The notes: generated by a model from the sequence alone, not told the origin. 64,000 nucleotides of DNA from Enterococcus pallens ATCC BAA-351 (GCF_000407485.1 NZ_ASWD01000005.1:62001-126000), one strand, 5' to 3'. Positions 30,222 to 40,892 are shown, numbered from the stretch's first letter. Numbers and translations are program-made.

Positions 30222-31388
30222 ATGCGTTATTTAACAGCAGGAGAATCACACGGGCCACAATTAACAGCAATTATTGAAGGAGTACCAGCAGGAATAGCGG
30301 TATCTTTGGATGAAATTAATCAGGAGTTGGCTAGACGACAAGGCGGCTATGGCCGCGGTGGCAGAATGAAAATCGAAAAGGACCAGGTTCAGATTACCTC
30401 TGGCATTCGCCATGGGAAAACTTTGGGCTCTCCCATTACCATGATCGTCGAAAACCGTGACTGGAAAAACTGGCAAACCGTCATGTCAGTAGAAGAAGTT
30501 GCAGAAAAGGATACTCAATTACGCAAAGTAACTAAACCTCGTCCGGGACACGCTGATTTAGTAGGTGGAATGAAATACCAGCATCGAGATTTACGAAACA
30601 TCTTAGAACGCTCTTCTGCTAGAGAAACAACGATGCGGGTTGCAGTTGGCGGCTTAGCCAAGCAGATTTTAAAAGCGTTAGGCATTGAAATCGCCAGCCA
30701 CGTTGTAAATTTAGGTGGTATTGAAGCCAAAGTCCCTGAAGAAATCAGTGTTAAGGAAATTCAGCAGGCTGCTGCGGCTTCTGAGGTAAACATGGTAGAT
30801 CCTTCGATTGAAGAAGCAGTAAAAACCAAAATTGATGAAACGAAAAAAGCTGGCAATACTATCGGTGGCGTAGTAGAAGTCCGTTTAGAAAATGTTCCCG
30901 CTGGTTTAGGCAGCTACGTTCAATGGGATCGCAAGCTTGATGGTAAAATTGCTCAAGCAATTGTTAGTATCAATGCCTTTAAAGGTGTTGAGTTTGGCGT
31001 AGGCTTCCAAGCAGCAAATTTACCTGGCTCTGAAGTAATGGACGAAATTACTTGGCAAGAGGGGCAAGGCTACCAACGCAAATCAAATCATTTAGGCGGA
31101 TTCGAAGGCGGCATGACCAATGGTGAACAGATTATTGTCAGGGGAGTTATGAAGCCTATCCCTACATTATACAAACCACTAATGAGTGTTGATATTGATA
31201 CAAAAGAACCTTATAAAGCAAGTGTGGAACGTTCTGACAGTACAGCAGTACCAGCAGCAGCTATTGTAGCAGAAAATGTAGTAGCCACGGTTATTGCTAC
31301 TGAAATTCTGGAGCAGTTTCATTCAGATAATATCGCAGATCTAGTTCAAAATGTAGATGAGATGCGCAAACAGCATTTAGCATTTTAG
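30222..31388 (+). CDS. aroC: chorismate synthase
   Basis: Makes chorismate from EPSP using reduced FMN. The N-terminal [18 protein letters not shown] (residues 7 on), the GRGGRMKIE block, and [14 protein letters not shown] are family signatures. 388 residues, typical for the Bacillus-type enzyme (called aroF there). First gene after the attenuator, with a GAAGG site before the ATG. Downstream genes use chorismate towards tyrosine and phenylalanine. Confidence 0.95.
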   Translation: MRYLTAGESHGPQLTAIIEGVPAGIAVSLDEINQELARRQGGYGRGGRMKIEKDQVQITSGIRHGKTLGSPITMIVENRDWKNWQTVMSVEEVAEKDTQLRKVTKPRPGHADLVGGMKYQHRDLRNILERSSARETTMRVAVGGLAKQILKALGIEIASHVVNLGGIEAKVPEEISVKEIQQAAAASEVNMVDPSIEEAVKTKIDETKKAGNTIGGVVEVRLENVPAGLGSYVQWDRKLDGKIAQAIVSINAFKGVEFGVGFQAANLPGSEVMDEITWQEGQGYQRKSNHLGGFEGGMTNGEQIIVRGVMKPIPTLYKPLMSVDIDTKEPYKASVERSDSTAVPAAAIVAENVVATVIATEILEQFHSDNIADLVQNVDEMRKQHLAF

Positions 31389-31402
31389 GAAGGTTGTCTC
31401 AA

Positions 31403-32485
31403 ATGGAGAAGAAAGTTTTTGTCGTAGGTTTAGGTCTAATTGGTGCTTCCTTATGCCGAGCTATTAAGCAGCCTGACATTAAACTGTACGGTTGGGATTT
31501 TCAAGAAGAAAGCTGTCAGATTGCAAAAACAACAGGTATTGTAGATGAGGTAGCTAAGGGATTATCCTCAGCGGTAGAGATGGACATTATCATCTTGGCG
31601 GTACCAGTCAGCGTTTCAATGGACTATTTGCAAAGCTTAGCAGAGCTTCCATTAAAAAAAGATGCGATTGTTACCGATGTAGGCAGTACAAAATCGGCTG
31701 TCGTTCAATTAGCCAAAACACTCCCCTTTACTTTTGTAGGGGGACACCCGATGTCAGGGTCACATAAATCGGGGGTTAAGGCAGCAAATCCTAATCTCTT
31801 TGAAGAAGCTTATTACATTTTGACGCCAACTGGGGAGCAACAAACGGCTGTAGAAGAATTGATTGAGCTTTTAACGCCAACAAGAGCTAAATTTGTAGTT
31901 TTAGATCCTGAAAGCCATGATGAGATGGTAGGGGTGTTAAGTCACCTGCCTCACATTGTTGCTTCAGGATTAATGCAAATGAGTGATCAGCTGGCGACCA
32001 CCTATCCGAGGGCAAACCAACTAGCAGCAGGCGGATTCCGTGATATTACCCGGATCGCCTCTTCCGATCCTAAAATGTGGACGGATATATTGTTGACGAA
32101 TCGTAAAATATTGCTGAAGCTAATGGATGATTGGCAGCAAGAAATGGACGAAATTAAGCAGCAATTGCAAAGGAATGACAGGCAGGCAATTTATCAATTC
32201 TTTGCTCAGGCGAAGGAAACCCGCGATCATCTTCCGCAAAAGGATCGAGGTGCGATTCCAGCCTTTTACGATTTATTAGTAGATATTCCAGATATTGCTG
32301 GAGCAGTTGCTCAAGTAACAACCGTTTTGAGCCAGCATAAAATTTCAATTATCAACTTGAAAATTCAAGAAACACGAGAAGATATTTTTGGAGTTTTAGA
32401 ACTATCTTTTAAAAATAAAGCAGATTTATTAGCAGGCAAAGCGTTTGTGGAAGCAGAAAAATTTAGTTGTCGGATAAGGAGTTAA
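31403..32485 (+). CDS. tyrA: prephenate dehydrogenase
   Basis: NAD-dependent oxidation of prephenate to 4-hydroxyphenylpyruvate for tyrosine. Rossmann motif GLGLIGASL near the N terminus; the [10 protein letters not shown] substrate block follows; and a C-terminal ACT domain (from about residue 290: [16 protein letters not shown]) suggests allosteric feedback by an aromatic amino acid. 360 residues. The ATG at 31403 is 10 bases after AGGAAGG. Confidence 0.94.
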   Translation: MEKKVFVVGLGLIGASLCRAIKQPDIKLYGWDFQEESCQIAKTTGIVDEVAKGLSSAVEMDIIILAVPVSVSMDYLQSLAELPLKKDAIVTDVGSTKSAVVQLAKTLPFTFVGGHPMSGSHKSGVKAANPNLFEEAYYILTPTGEQQTAVEELIELLTPTRAKFVVLDPESHDEMVGVLSHLPHIVASGLMQMSDQLATTYPRANQLAAGGFRDITRIASSDPKMWTDILLTNRKILLKLMDDWQQEMDEIKQQLQRNDRQAIYQFFAQAKETRDHLPQKDRGAIPAFYDLLVDIPDIAGAVAQVTTVLSQHKISIINLKIQETREDIFGVLELSFKNKADLLAGKAFVEAEKFSCRIRS

Positions 32486-32489
32486 TACC

Positions 32490-33773
32490 ATGCGTTTAAT
32501 GTCAAAGTCAAAAGGTCTAACAGGTGAATTAATTGTTCCAGCAGATAAGTCGATTTCCCATCGTAGCGTGATGTTTGGAGCAATCAGTCATGGAAATACA
32601 ACGATCCATAATTTTTTAAAGGCTGAGGATTGTTTGAGTACTGTCGCTGTTTTTAAAAAGTTAGGCGTTTTAATAGAAGAAAAAGATGGTGTGTTAACCG
32701 TCCACGGGAAGGGATTTGAAGGCTTAAAACAGCCAACTGAAGTACTCGATGCAGGAAATTCAGGAACTACGATGCGTCTCGTGCTGGGGATTTTAGCTGG
32801 TCAGCCCTTTAACTCAACGATCCAAGGGGACAGCTCTTTAAACAAACGTCCAATGGAACGAGTAATGGGACCACTTCGTCAAATGGGGGCCGTACTAGCT
32901 GGCAACCAAGAAACAGAGTATCCGCCTATTACAGTAGAAGGCGGCACGTTGCGAGCGATTGACTATCAAATGCCAATTGCCAGTGCACAGGTCAAGTCCG
33001 CGATTTTGTTTGCAGCACTACAGGCTGAAGGTGAAACAACTGTAATTGAAAAAGAATGTTCACGCAACCACACAGAACAAATGATTCGTCAGTTTGGCGG
33101 CAATATCACGGTTAACGACAAAGAAATTCGACTTCCTGGTAAGCAGCAATTAACGGGACAAGAGGTTCATGTACCTGGGGACATTTCATCGGCAGCTTTT
33201 TTCTTAGTTGCCGCATTGTTAGCAGCAAATAGTTCATTATGCTTGAAAAAAGTTGGCGTTAATCCTACTCGTACAGGAATATTGGATGTTCTGGCACAAA
33301 TGGGGGCCAAGATTACTCGTACAAATGAGGATCAAAAAAACCAAGCAGCTGATTTACTGGTGGAGACTAGTTCATTAAACGCTTGTGAGATCAGTGGAGA
33401 AATTATTCCTCGTTTAATTGATGAATTGCCAATTCTTGCCTTAGCAGCAACTCAAGCAGAAGGTACGACAATTATTAAGGATGCTCAGGAATTAAAAGTC
33501 AAAGAAACTAACCGCATCGATGCAACAGCAGATGAATTAAATAAAATGGGGGCCAACATTGAACCGACGGAGGACGGCATGATTATTCACGGTCCGACTC
33601 CTTTACACGGAGCAGCGGTTGACAGCCATGGTGATCATCGCATCGGAATGATGCTGCAAATTGCTGCATTATTAACTGAGGAAGACGTTGAGTTAACTAA
33701 TCCAGAAGCAATTAATATTTCTTATCCAGACTTTTTCAAGGATTTAGATCAATTAATAAAGGAGCGAGTGTAA
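32490..33773 (+). CDS. aroA: 3-phosphoshikimate 1-carboxyvinyltransferase (EPSP synthase)
   Basis: Joins PEP to shikimate 3-phosphate. Conserved [14 protein letters not shown] (about residues 20-33), the GNSGTTMRL block near residue 92 and RIKETNR-like [14 protein letters not shown] are all present. 427 residues. The QSQ/QVKSA region ([11 protein letters not shown]) suits the class II type of Gram-positive cocci, but glyphosate behaviour is not inferred. AAGGAG lies before the ATG. Confidence 0.95.
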   Translation: MRLMSKSKGLTGELIVPADKSISHRSVMFGAISHGNTTIHNFLKAEDCLSTVAVFKKLGVLIEEKDGVLTVHGKGFEGLKQPTEVLDAGNSGTTMRLVLGILAGQPFNSTIQGDSSLNKRPMERVMGPLRQMGAVLAGNQETEYPPITVEGGTLRAIDYQMPIASAQVKSAILFAALQAEGETTVIEKECSRNHTEQMIRQFGGNITVNDKEIRLPGKQQLTGQEVHVPGDISSAAFFLVAALLAANSSLCLKKVGVNPTRTGILDVLAQMGAKITRTNEDQKNQAADLLVETSSLNACEISGEIIPRLIDELPILALAATQAEGTTIIKDAQELKVKETNRIDATADELNKMGANIEPTEDGMIIHGPTPLHGAAVDSHGDHRIGMMLQIAALLTEEDVELTNPEAINISYPDFFKDLDQLIKERV

Positions 33774-33775
33774 TA

Positions 33776-34276
33776 ATGGAATCAATTGTGTTGATTGGGT
33801 TTATGGGAGCAGGCAAAACAACAATAAGTAGAGAACTGGCAGAAACACTAAATTATCAGCGAGTAGATATGGACGATGTGCTGGTAGATCGTATTGGTCC
33901 GATTAATGTGTATTTTGAAGAGCATGGGGAGCCGTCATTTCGTGAGCACGAGACCAATTTATTAAAGGAAGCTGTTCAGCAATCTTCAGTAATTGCAACA
34001 GGAGGCGGCGTCATTTTACAAAAAGAAAACCAAAAAATCTTGTCAGACAAAATGGTCGTCTACTTGAAAACTGATCCAGATGTTTTAGTTGAGCGTATTC
34101 GCAATGACCGAGAAAATATTCGACCAAATGCTGCCAACAAAAACGATGGTGAAATTAAGCATCTATTCTTTTCTCGAGAAAAGTTGTATGAAAAGCTGGC
34201 GAAGGTGACAGTTGATACTTCTCATCGTACCCCACAGGAGATTGTTGCTGAGATTATGGAAAAGGTCGGTCTGTAA
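33776..34276 (+). CDS. aroK: shikimate kinase
   Basis: Phosphorylates shikimate at the 3-hydroxyl. Walker A GFMGAGKTT (residues 8-16), the MDD shikimate-binding acidic pair, FREHE and the ATGGGV loop are visible. 166 residues. Its stop shares a base with the pheA start (TAATGG), so the two are tightly coupled. Confidence 0.94.
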   Translation: MESIVLIGFMGAGKTTISRELAETLNYQRVDMDDVLVDRIGPINVYFEEHGEPSFREHETNLLKEAVQQSSVIATGGGVILQKENQKILSDKMVVYLKTDPDVLVERIRNDRENIRPNAANKNDGEIKHLFFSREKLYEKLAKVTVDTSHRTPQEIVAEIMEKVGL

Positions 34277-35115
34277 TGGATATTGGTTATTTGGGCCCAA
34301 AAGGTTCGTTTACTCATTCAGCTGCCTGCAGCTACTTTTCCAGCGGGAATTTGATTAGCTATGCTTCTTTAGTCCAGTTGATCGATGCTCGCATGAACAA
34401 ACAGATTGATTATGCTATGGTGCCAGTAGAAAATACGATTGAGGGCTCGGTTTTGCCGACGATTGATGGCATTTATCAAACCCTGCCAACAATTCAAGGG
34501 GAACTAGTGCTGCCAATTGCCCAACAGCTGATGGTGCATAAAAATCACCAAGATCACTGGCAGAAGGCTACTTTAATCTGTAGCCATCCCCAGGCCTTGG
34601 CACAATCACAGGTTTTCATACGTGATCATATGCCTCATGCGGAGATTGAACAAATGGCTTCGACCACTTTAGGGGCTAAAAAGGTTGCTGATCAACCTGA
34701 AGAAATTTATGCAGCAATTGGTCCCAAAATGGCTGCTAAAGAGTACGATTTAGTTATTGTGGAAGAAAATATTCAATCCGTCGCCAACAATGAAACACGT
34801 TTTTGGCTGTTAGGAGATGAGCCCATTGCTGCTGACTTGATTTTTGTTCAGCAAAAGGCTACTTTAATTGTCGATTTACCGATGGACCGTCCCGGAGCGT
34901 TGTATCATTTGTTGGAAATTTTTGCTAAAGCGAAAATAAATTTAACAAAGATTGAATCACGACCACAAAAAACACGTTTAGGTGACTACTTCTTCATCAT
35001 TGATTTAGAGGTGCCAGAAGATGTGAGCATACTAGAAAGTGCTTTGAAACAATTGGACGGACAGTCCTTCCCCTTTAATTTAATAGGAAACTATCCAACC
35101 TATCGAAAACCTTAG
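34276..35115 (+). CDS. pheA: prephenate dehydratase
   Basis: Converts prephenate to phenylpyruvate. The dehydratase domain opens with GYLGPKGSFTHSA and holds the VPVENTIEGSV motif and the ETRFWLL end with the conserved Thr; an ACT domain follows with the Phe-binding ESRPQKT motif (about residue 230). 279 residues, a monofunctional enzyme without fused chorismate mutase. Last gene of the operon; the stop lies inside the terminator stem-loop. Confidence 0.95.
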   Translation: MDIGYLGPKGSFTHSAACSYFSSGNLISYASLVQLIDARMNKQIDYAMVPVENTIEGSVLPTIDGIYQTLPTIQGELVLPIAQQLMVHKNHQDHWQKATLICSHPQALAQSQVFIRDHMPHAEIEQMASTTLGAKKVADQPEEIYAAIGPKMAAKEYDLVIVEENIQSVANNETRFWLLGDEPIAADLIFVQQKATLIVDLPMDRPGALYHLLEIFAKAKINLTKIESRPQKTRLGDYFFIIDLEVPEDVSILESALKQLDGQSFPFNLIGNYPTYRKP

Positions 35116-35141
35116 CACTACGTTAAGGTTTTCTTATTTTT
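35105..35141 (+). terminator. aro operon terminator
   Basis: A perfect 10-bp stem, GAAAACCTTA (35105-35114) with TAAGGTTTTC (35124-35133), followed by a T-rich tract. The stem contains the last pheA codons and the loop part of its stop. Confidence 0.85.
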
Positions 35142-35214
35142 GTGAGTATAATAAGACAAGAAAGCATTCATTTGCTATTTTTATACTATCATCATCGAAT
35201 GAAGAGGTGGACGA

Positions 35215-36387
35215 ATGAGTCGAGTGGATCGTTACAAAAAAATCCATGAAGAAAGTAAGAAATCTGAACGTAATGCTTCACTGGTTCGTCGTGAGCGTAA
35301 AAAGTCTGAAAGTGAAAAAAAACCTACGCCACCGATAGAGCCAAGTGTTACCCAAACTACCTATGAAGAACCGAAGGAAACCAATTATTCAGAAGCAAAA
35401 ACGAAACCTAAACGAAAGCTTCCTACATTAAAAATACCACGCTTTAAACGAAAATCAAAAAGGCCGGATGTTTACCCGACTGGCAAGAAGCCAAAGAAAA
35501 AACGTAGTGTAAAACGGATTATTCTTAGTATCATTGCTATATTATTGCTTTATTCTGTGGTAAGCTTCGCAGTTGGAAATGTAATGGCACGATTTGATTC
35601 CTCAATTCCTAAAGTAGAAACACAGGAGTTTAATGGAGTAGAATCAGCAGATGGGACTAAGAATATCTTACTTTTAGGCAGTGACACGCGAGACAACGTG
35701 ACTGGTCGGGCTGATTCCATGATGATTTTGCAGGTGGACGGTAAAGGCAAGACGAAGCTGGTTTCCTTCATGCGAGATATGTATGTGAACATTCCGGGAG
35801 TCGGCGAGAATAAGCTGAACGCTGCTTATGCATACGGAGGTGCTGATTTAGTACGTCAAACCTTGAAAGAGAATTTTGGTGTGGATTGCCGTTATTATGC
35901 GATGGTTGATTTCCAATCCTTTGAAAAGGGGATTGACGCGATGTTCCCACGAGGCGTACCAATTGAAGCGGAGAAGGATATGAGTTCTTATATCGATGAA
36001 CCAATTTCTAAAGGCTTCCAACGGATGAACGGTCACACGTTGTTAAATTATGCGCGCTTTCGAATGGATGAAGAAGGTGACTTTGGTCGTGTGAGACGGC
36101 AGCAGCAAGTCATTCAAACCGTTTTTGGTCAGCTGAAGAATCCGTTAGTTTTATTGCGGGGACCTTATGCAGCTGGAAAGATTTTCGGTTACCTGTCTAC
36201 AGATATGGGAAATGGCTTCTTATTAGCTAATTCATTTAATTTTGCTAAGACAGCGATGGGGATTGAACGATTAACCTTGCCAGTGGAAGGTTCTTGGTCT
36301 TACGGAGACACCTACAATGCGGGGAGTGTTTTGTATGTCGACTTTGCTCAAAATGCCCAAGCAGTTCAATCATTTTTAGCAAAATAA
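35215..36387 (+). CDS. LytR-CpsA-Psr (LCP) family wall-polymer ligase
   Basis: LCP enzymes attach teichoic acids or polysaccharides to peptidoglycan. A long, Lys/Arg/Glu-rich cytoplasmic tail of about 100 residues comes first, then one membrane helix (about 103-125), then the LCP domain with LLLGSDTRDNVTGRADSMMI, the arginine pair in FMRDMYVNIPG, and YARFRMDEEGDFGRVRRQQ. 390 residues. The GAGG site precedes the ATG. It may be the equivalent of enterococcal Psr, but which LCP paralogue is unresolved. Confidence 0.88.
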   Translation: MSRVDRYKKIHEESKKSERNASLVRRERKKSESEKKPTPPIEPSVTQTTYEEPKETNYSEAKTKPKRKLPTLKIPRFKRKSKRPDVYPTGKKPKKKRSVKRIILSIIAILLLYSVVSFAVGNVMARFDSSIPKVETQEFNGVESADGTKNILLLGSDTRDNVTGRADSMMILQVDGKGKTKLVSFMRDMYVNIPGVGENKLNAAYAYGGADLVRQTLKENFGVDCRYYAMVDFQSFEKGIDAMFPRGVPIEAEKDMSSYIDEPISKGFQRMNGHTLLNYARFRMDEEGDFGRVRRQQQVIQTVFGQLKNPLVLLRGPYAAGKIFGYLSTDMGNGFLLANSFNFAKTAMGIERLTLPVEGSWSYGDTYNAGSVLYVDFAQNAQAVQSFLAK

Positions 36388-36467
36388 CAGATTTTAGATT
36401 CCATTGACCTCTAGAGTATGCTATATTTTATTTATTGCAAATTTTCAAGTGAAACGAGGAAATCATC

Positions 36468-37316
36468 ATGAAATTAGCGATCGTGACAGATAGCTCTGCC
36501 TATCTAAATGAACGCATTAAAGATCATAAGGATTTATTTATCATTCCTATTCCTGTTGTAATTGATGGCCAGCCTTTTGAAGAAGGGGTAAACATTCAAG
36601 AAGATGAATTTTATCGTTTATTAAATCAAAGCCAAGAATTCCCAACAACCTCACAACCGGTTTTAGGTGAAGTAATTTCCTTATACCAAGATATTCAAGC
36701 TAAGGGTTATGACACAATTTTAAGTATTCATCTTTCAGAAGGTATTTCGGGTTTTGTCCGAACCTTGCATACGATCAAAGACGAACTGAAGGGCTTAACC
36801 ATCGTTCCTTACGACTCAACCATTACCAGTGTTCCAATGGGATATATGGTAGAAAAAGCGTTGGAACTGAAGGATCAGGGAAATAATTTGGACGAAATCA
36901 TTGCTGGAGTAGACCGCATCAGGGATACCACCAATGCCTACATTATTGTAGATGATTTAAACAATTTAGTCCGTGGTGGGCGTTTAACTAATGGTGCAGC
37001 AATTATTGGTGGTTTATTAAAGATCAAACCGGTTTTAACCTTTACAGATGGCAAGATTGTATTATACGAAAAAATTCGTTCGCTAAAGAAAGCCTTGCAG
37101 CGAACTGAGGAAATTATTGGCCAGCATCGGCAGGATTCTGCTGAAGAATTACGTTTGTATGTTATTCATGCCAATAATTTAGAATTGGCTCAAGTAGAGT
37201 ACGATAAATTAAAGCAGCAATATCCTGATGCAGTTATCGAAATTGGCAGCTTTGGTCCAGTAATTGGTACCCATTTAGGTGATAAGGCTGTTGCTCTAGG
37301 CGTTGCCGGTATGTAA
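36468..37316 (+). CDS. DegV family fatty-acid-binding protein
   Basis: 282-residue DegV-fold protein: the N-terminal VTDSSAYL, the TTSQPVLGE and SEGISGF ligand-contact blocks and the C-terminal GPVIGTHLGDKAVALG are all present. FakB-type members deliver exogenous fatty acids to the kinase FakA; sequence alone does not show which fatty acid or whether this one partners FakA. Single gene with its own terminator. Confidence 0.87.
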   Translation: MKLAIVTDSSAYLNERIKDHKDLFIIPIPVVIDGQPFEEGVNIQEDEFYRLLNQSQEFPTTSQPVLGEVISLYQDIQAKGYDTILSIHLSEGISGFVRTLHTIKDELKGLTIVPYDSTITSVPMGYMVEKALELKDQGNNLDEIIAGVDRIRDTTNAYIIVDDLNNLVRGGRLTNGAAIIGGLLKIKPVLTFTDGKIVLYEKIRSLKKALQRTEEIIGQHRQDSAEELRLYVIHANNLELAQVEYDKLKQQYPDAVIEIGSFGPVIGTHLGDKAVALGVAGM

Positions 37317-37320
37317 TCAG

Positions 37321-37358
37321 AGACCATTGAGAATTTTTTGTTCTCAACGGTCTTTTTT
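37321..37358 (+). terminator. terminator after the DegV gene
   Basis: AGACC/GGTCT and GAGAA/TTCTC stems (37321-37333 with 37341-37353) are followed by six T. Confidence 0.87.
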
Positions 37359-37397
37359 GTTTGTAAAATTATAGGTAGTTCGCTATGCTTTAGTTGT

Positions 37398-37412
37398 TTA
37401 GTAATTTACTAA
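37398..37412 (+). promoter_or_regulatory. palindrome TTAGTAA-T-TTACTAA upstream of the DUF6530/ATPase pair
   Basis: A perfect 7-1-7 inverted repeat, followed by a further TTTAGTAA copy at 37413-37420, lies just before the AAGGAG of the next gene. It could be a repressor operator; no regulator is encoded beside it. Confidence 0.4.
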
Positions 37413-37433
37413 TTTAGTAAAGGAGTAAAAAAG

Positions 37434-37913
37434 ATGAAAATTCCAACAAATTTGAAACACAAGCCAGTCTTCTTAGTAGAGGATTATGATAAAATTGATG
37501 GTTACAATGCCTGGGAAAGCGATGCAAAGGGGTTAACCTTAGGCTTGGCTCAATGGAATGATCGTGGTAAGGTCGATATTTCGGGCAAGGTGTGGCGTCA
37601 TACTGGCGAGAAATGGTCTCGCCAATCAGAAGAGCTGCCAATTACCCGGATTTTAGATATGGCGATTTTGGTTGCACAATCAAGTCTGTACTTGCAGGAC
37701 GCTTATCGCTACGAAAAATTCTATAATCCAGAAGATCCTACTGTTGATATCATCGGTCTGCAAGGCGGCCGCATGACGGTAAAGGTCGACACTGAAAATC
37801 CTAAAATCGATGAGGATATTATCCTATTTAATGATACGATGAATAAAAATGGTGATTTAATGGCGGAACGCTACCGAACCTTGAAGCGTCTGCTGACCGA
37901 ATTAGGTTATTAA
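37434..37913 (+). CDS. DUF6530-like protein, partner of the AAA+/VWA ATPase
   Basis: 159 residues, soluble, with no motif I can tie to a reaction; the overall pattern (KPVFLVEDYDKIDGYNAWES, and a middle helix ITRILDMAILVAQSS) recalls the DUF6530 family from memory. It lies 18 bases before the AAA+/VWA gene, so the two are probably co-transcribed and may act together. Strong AAAGGAG before the ATG. Confidence 0.65.
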   Translation: MKIPTNLKHKPVFLVEDYDKIDGYNAWESDAKGLTLGLAQWNDRGKVDISGKVWRHTGEKWSRQSEELPITRILDMAILVAQSSLYLQDAYRYEKFYNPEDPTVDIIGLQGGRMTVKVDTENPKIDEDIILFNDTMNKNGDLMAERYRTLKRLLTELGY

Positions 37914-37931
37914 AGAAAGGTGTGACATTAT

Positions 37932-40175
37932 ATGACGGAAACAACTCCTTATGCAGTTACGAAAGGCCGTCATTTCTCCAAGGTAGAACAGCAGATGATT
38001 TGGCGTAAGCCGGCTAGTCACCAGACTAGTGAAGAAGAGCTGCGTATTGCTTCTGAGATTAAATTAAACTGGGAAGATCCCGAAATGAAGGTAATGAATG
38101 TTCTATTAGAAGGCGATGCTGGCTCAGGGAAAACGCAGCTAGCTCGTGCATTGTCGGCAGATCTCCAGTTACCCTATACTAAAGTCACTTGCTTTGCTGA
38201 TATGGATAAAACAGATGTTTTTGGGGCTTTACTTCCAGTTGTGACTGCAGACGATGAAACAGATAATGAATTGCTGGAGGCTATCTATCAGGCTGATTGT
38301 TTAGAAGGTGTATTGGAGTTGATTGTTCGCCATTACTCCATTAGCCAAGAAAAAGCACGTGAAAAGTTTGCTGAATTAATTCAACGGGTCACTGATGAGG
38401 CGGATAATCGTCCAATCCAATACAAGTTTTATCCTTCTGAAATTGTTCGAGCTATTGAAAAAGGCTATTTATTGGAAATCCAAGAGCCGACCGTTATTCG
38501 TGATGCGTCGGTTTTAGTCGCTTTAAACTCTGCGCTGGAAAACAATGGAATTTTGAACATTCCTACAGGGATTATTCGACGTCACCCTGATTGTGTGGTT
38601 ATTATTACCACCAATCGAAACTACCAAGGAAATCGTCCTTTAAACGAATCTTTGCGAGACCGAGTGCAGCATGCTGAAAAAATGGATCTTCCTTCTATAG
38701 AAGTTATGATGGAGCGTGCGCAGGCAAAGACCGGTTTTGACGATAGTCGCTATCTAGAAATCATGGCTAAGATTATTCGCTTATTAGATGAAACTGCCAA
38801 AGCCAATGCCATTAAAGGTGTTGCTGGTATGCGATCTTACTTCTTTTGGGTGAATAGCTTAAAGCAAGGGCAAAATCCCTTGGAAAGTATTTTTCCAAAG
38901 GTCTTGTACAAACTAACTACTGATGAAAATGAGCTTTCAATATTGTCCAACGCTCTTGATGACAGCGGACTATTAGTTGAGCTGCAGCAGATTAAAAGTA
39001 AAGCGATTATTTATGAAAACAAAGGTCGGGTAATCAGTGCTGATGAAGCTGATGAACGAAATATTACTCAAGATGCTGAGCATGCGACACTAATAGGAGA
39101 GCCTACAGAAGAACCTGCTAATGAAACTGAGTCAGAACAAGCAATGGATTCAATAAAAGAAGAGCCGGCAACGGATCCTGCTATGATAGAAGAAGCTCCG
39201 GATACCAAACACAATGCTTCCGATGGAGAGAGCGAAAAAGCAGTATTGTCAGAAGAGGATAAGCTCGGATCTAATCTATCCTTAGACGAAATGGCTGAAT
39301 GGGATAAGCAGCAGCGAAAAGAATTAAATCGAGAAACTCGAGCTGTTTTAAAGGAGACCATTCACGCCAAGGAAGGTACCATAGTTCATCGGCCTAAACT
39401 TACCACTAAAGCTATTGATCAAGGCAAGGAGTTAACTAAAATTGTCCTGCCAGAGGTTGAAAGCTTAAGCAGGGTGATTAATGATCTTTTAGATAAAGAA
39501 GAAAGTGCCGATTATTCTAGCGGCAAATATTACGGAAGCCGCTTCAATCCATCACGAGTCGCTTATGGTGATCTTCGCAATTTTGATAAGAAAAATCCAC
39601 CTACAGAACAGCCTTCACTGGCTTTAGCGGTACGGGTAGATGAATCAGGGTCAATGGTTCGAGAAGATCGTATAGAAAAGGCCAAACAAGCAGCCCTTGC
39701 CTTAGGTTTATTTGCTGAGAAAATAAATATTCCTTTCACCTTGTATGGGGATTCTGCTGATGTCAGTCAACGGGAAAAAACATCATTGTTCTCATATAAG
39801 GAATTTAATGATCCGTATGATTTTCTAGCTGCCAAGATAGCCACGATGAAGCCACGACAAAACAATCGTGATGGTGTTCCGCTGCGATTGTTAGCTGAGA
39901 AGTTGAGTAATGAGACGGCAGATACAAAACTTTTATTGAATATTAGCGACGGACAACCCAAAGCATTACCAGATTACACAGCGAAAAAAGCCCAAGAAGA
40001 TATTCAGCAGGTTCTTGCTGATTACGAAAGAAAAGGAATTATTTTTATCGCATGTGCAATTGGTGAAGATAAACTAGCTATTAAATCAATTTACGGTGAA
40101 GACCGCTTTGTAGATATTAGTGATTTATCCACTATGCCGCAACAACTCTTGCAATTAATTAGTCGATTTGTTTAA
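37932..40175 (+). CDS. MoxR-like AAA+ ATPase fused to a VWA domain
   Basis: 747 residues. The N-terminal AAA+ module has Walker A GDAGSGKT (61-68) and a sensor-like VIITTNRNY strand near residue 230; it resembles MoxR/dynein-like ATPases. A long acidic linker (about 375-455) follows. The C-terminal VWA domain begins near residue 560 with the MIDAS motif DESGSM and a later LLLNISDGQP strand. MoxR and VWA proteins are normally separate gene products acting as metal-inserting or remodelling chaperones; here both are in one chain. The client is unknown; the preceding DUF6530-like protein is a candidate. Confidence 0.82.
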   Translation: MTETTPYAVTKGRHFSKVEQQMIWRKPASHQTSEEELRIASEIKLNWEDPEMKVMNVLLEGDAGSGKTQLARALSADLQLPYTKVTCFADMDKTDVFGALLPVVTADDETDNELLEAIYQADCLEGVLELIVRHYSISQEKAREKFAELIQRVTDEADNRPIQYKFYPSEIVRAIEKGYLLEIQEPTVIRDASVLVALNSALENNGILNIPTGIIRRHPDCVVIITTNRNYQGNRPLNESLRDRVQHAEKMDLPSIEVMMERAQAKTGFDDSRYLEIMAKIIRLLDETAKANAIKGVAGMRSYFFWVNSLKQGQNPLESIFPKVLYKLTTDENELSILSNALDDSGLLVELQQIKSKAIIYENKGRVISADEADERNITQDAEHATLIGEPTEEPANETESEQAMDSIKEEPATDPAMIEEAPDTKHNASDGESEKAVLSEEDKLGSNLSLDEMAEWDKQQRKELNRETRAVLKETIHAKEGTIVHRPKLTTKAIDQGKELTKIVLPEVESLSRVINDLLDKEESADYSSGKYYGSRFNPSRVAYGDLRNFDKKNPPTEQPSLALAVRVDESGSMVREDRIEKAKQAALALGLFAEKINIPFTLYGDSADVSQREKTSLFSYKEFNDPYDFLAAKIATMKPRQNNRDGVPLRLLAEKLSNETADTKLLLNISDGQPKALPDYTAKKAQEDIQQVLADYERKGIIFIACAIGEDKLAIKSIYGEDRFVDISDLSTMPQQLLQLISRFV

Positions 40176-40258
40176 CTATTTTTCTGCAAACAGATTATTT
40201 GTAATCTTTTTCTTTCTTCGTTAGGCTGTAACTAAGCTACAAGAAAGGAAGATACCCC

Positions 40259-40771
40259 ATGACAAAGAAAATTGCAGTAATTGTTACTGATCTAGTGGAA
40301 GATGTCGAGTTAACTTCCCCGAAAGAAGCTTTAGAAAAAGACGGGAATGAAGTCGTGCTGATTGAAAAGGAAGCAGGCAAAGAAATCACTGGAAAACAAG
40401 GTAATACATTTACGATTGATACCAGTATTGATGATGTAAAGCCTGAAGACTTTGACGCTTTGCTAATCCCAGGTGGTTTTTCACCGGATCAATTGCGAGC
40501 GGATCAACGCTTCGTAGATTTTGTTGCACACTTCTTGGAAAATGATCGTCCATTGTTTGCTATTTGCCATGCGCCACAGTTGTTTATTCAAACGGGTCTA
40601 ACAGAAGGCCGCACAATGACAGCGTATGATACTGTTCGACCTGATATTGCTTATGCAGGTGCAAATGTAAAAGATGAAGAAGTAGTGGTAGACAATAAGC
40701 TGGTAACTAGTCGTAATCCAGATGATATTCCAGCCTTTAACGAGAAAATTATTGAAATTCTTCATGCGTAA
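40259..40771 (+). CDS. DJ-1/PfpI family protein
   Basis: 170 residues of the PfpI/YfkM-like group. The nucleophile cysteine C103 is in LFAICHAPQ, with the upstream glutamate in VEDVEL (E14 or E17) and the LLIPGGFSPDQLR loop. Relatives are stress-induced proteins described as deglycases or proteases; the true activity is debated and not assigned here. GGAAG precedes the ATG. Confidence 0.88.
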   Translation: MTKKIAVIVTDLVEDVELTSPKEALEKDGNEVVLIEKEAGKEITGKQGNTFTIDTSIDDVKPEDFDALLIPGGFSPDQLRADQRFVDFVAHFLENDRPLFAICHAPQLFIQTGLTEGRTMTAYDTVRPDIAYAGANVKDEEVVVDNKLVTSRNPDDIPAFNEKIIEILHA

Positions 40772-40779
40772 TGATCTAG

Positions 40780-40813
40780 AGGTTGTGATGTTTGACGTCA
40801 CAGCTTCTTTTTT
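40780..40813 (+). terminator. terminator after the DJ-1 family gene
   Basis: AGGTTGTGA pairs with TCACAGCTT (9 positions, two wobbles), followed by CTTTTTT. Confidence 0.7.
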
Positions 40814-40892
40814 ACATTGAGCGAATAAGATAATTGACTTCTGAAAATAGATTTTCTCTGCAATAATAAAAAGGTTATTAACCAAAATCATT

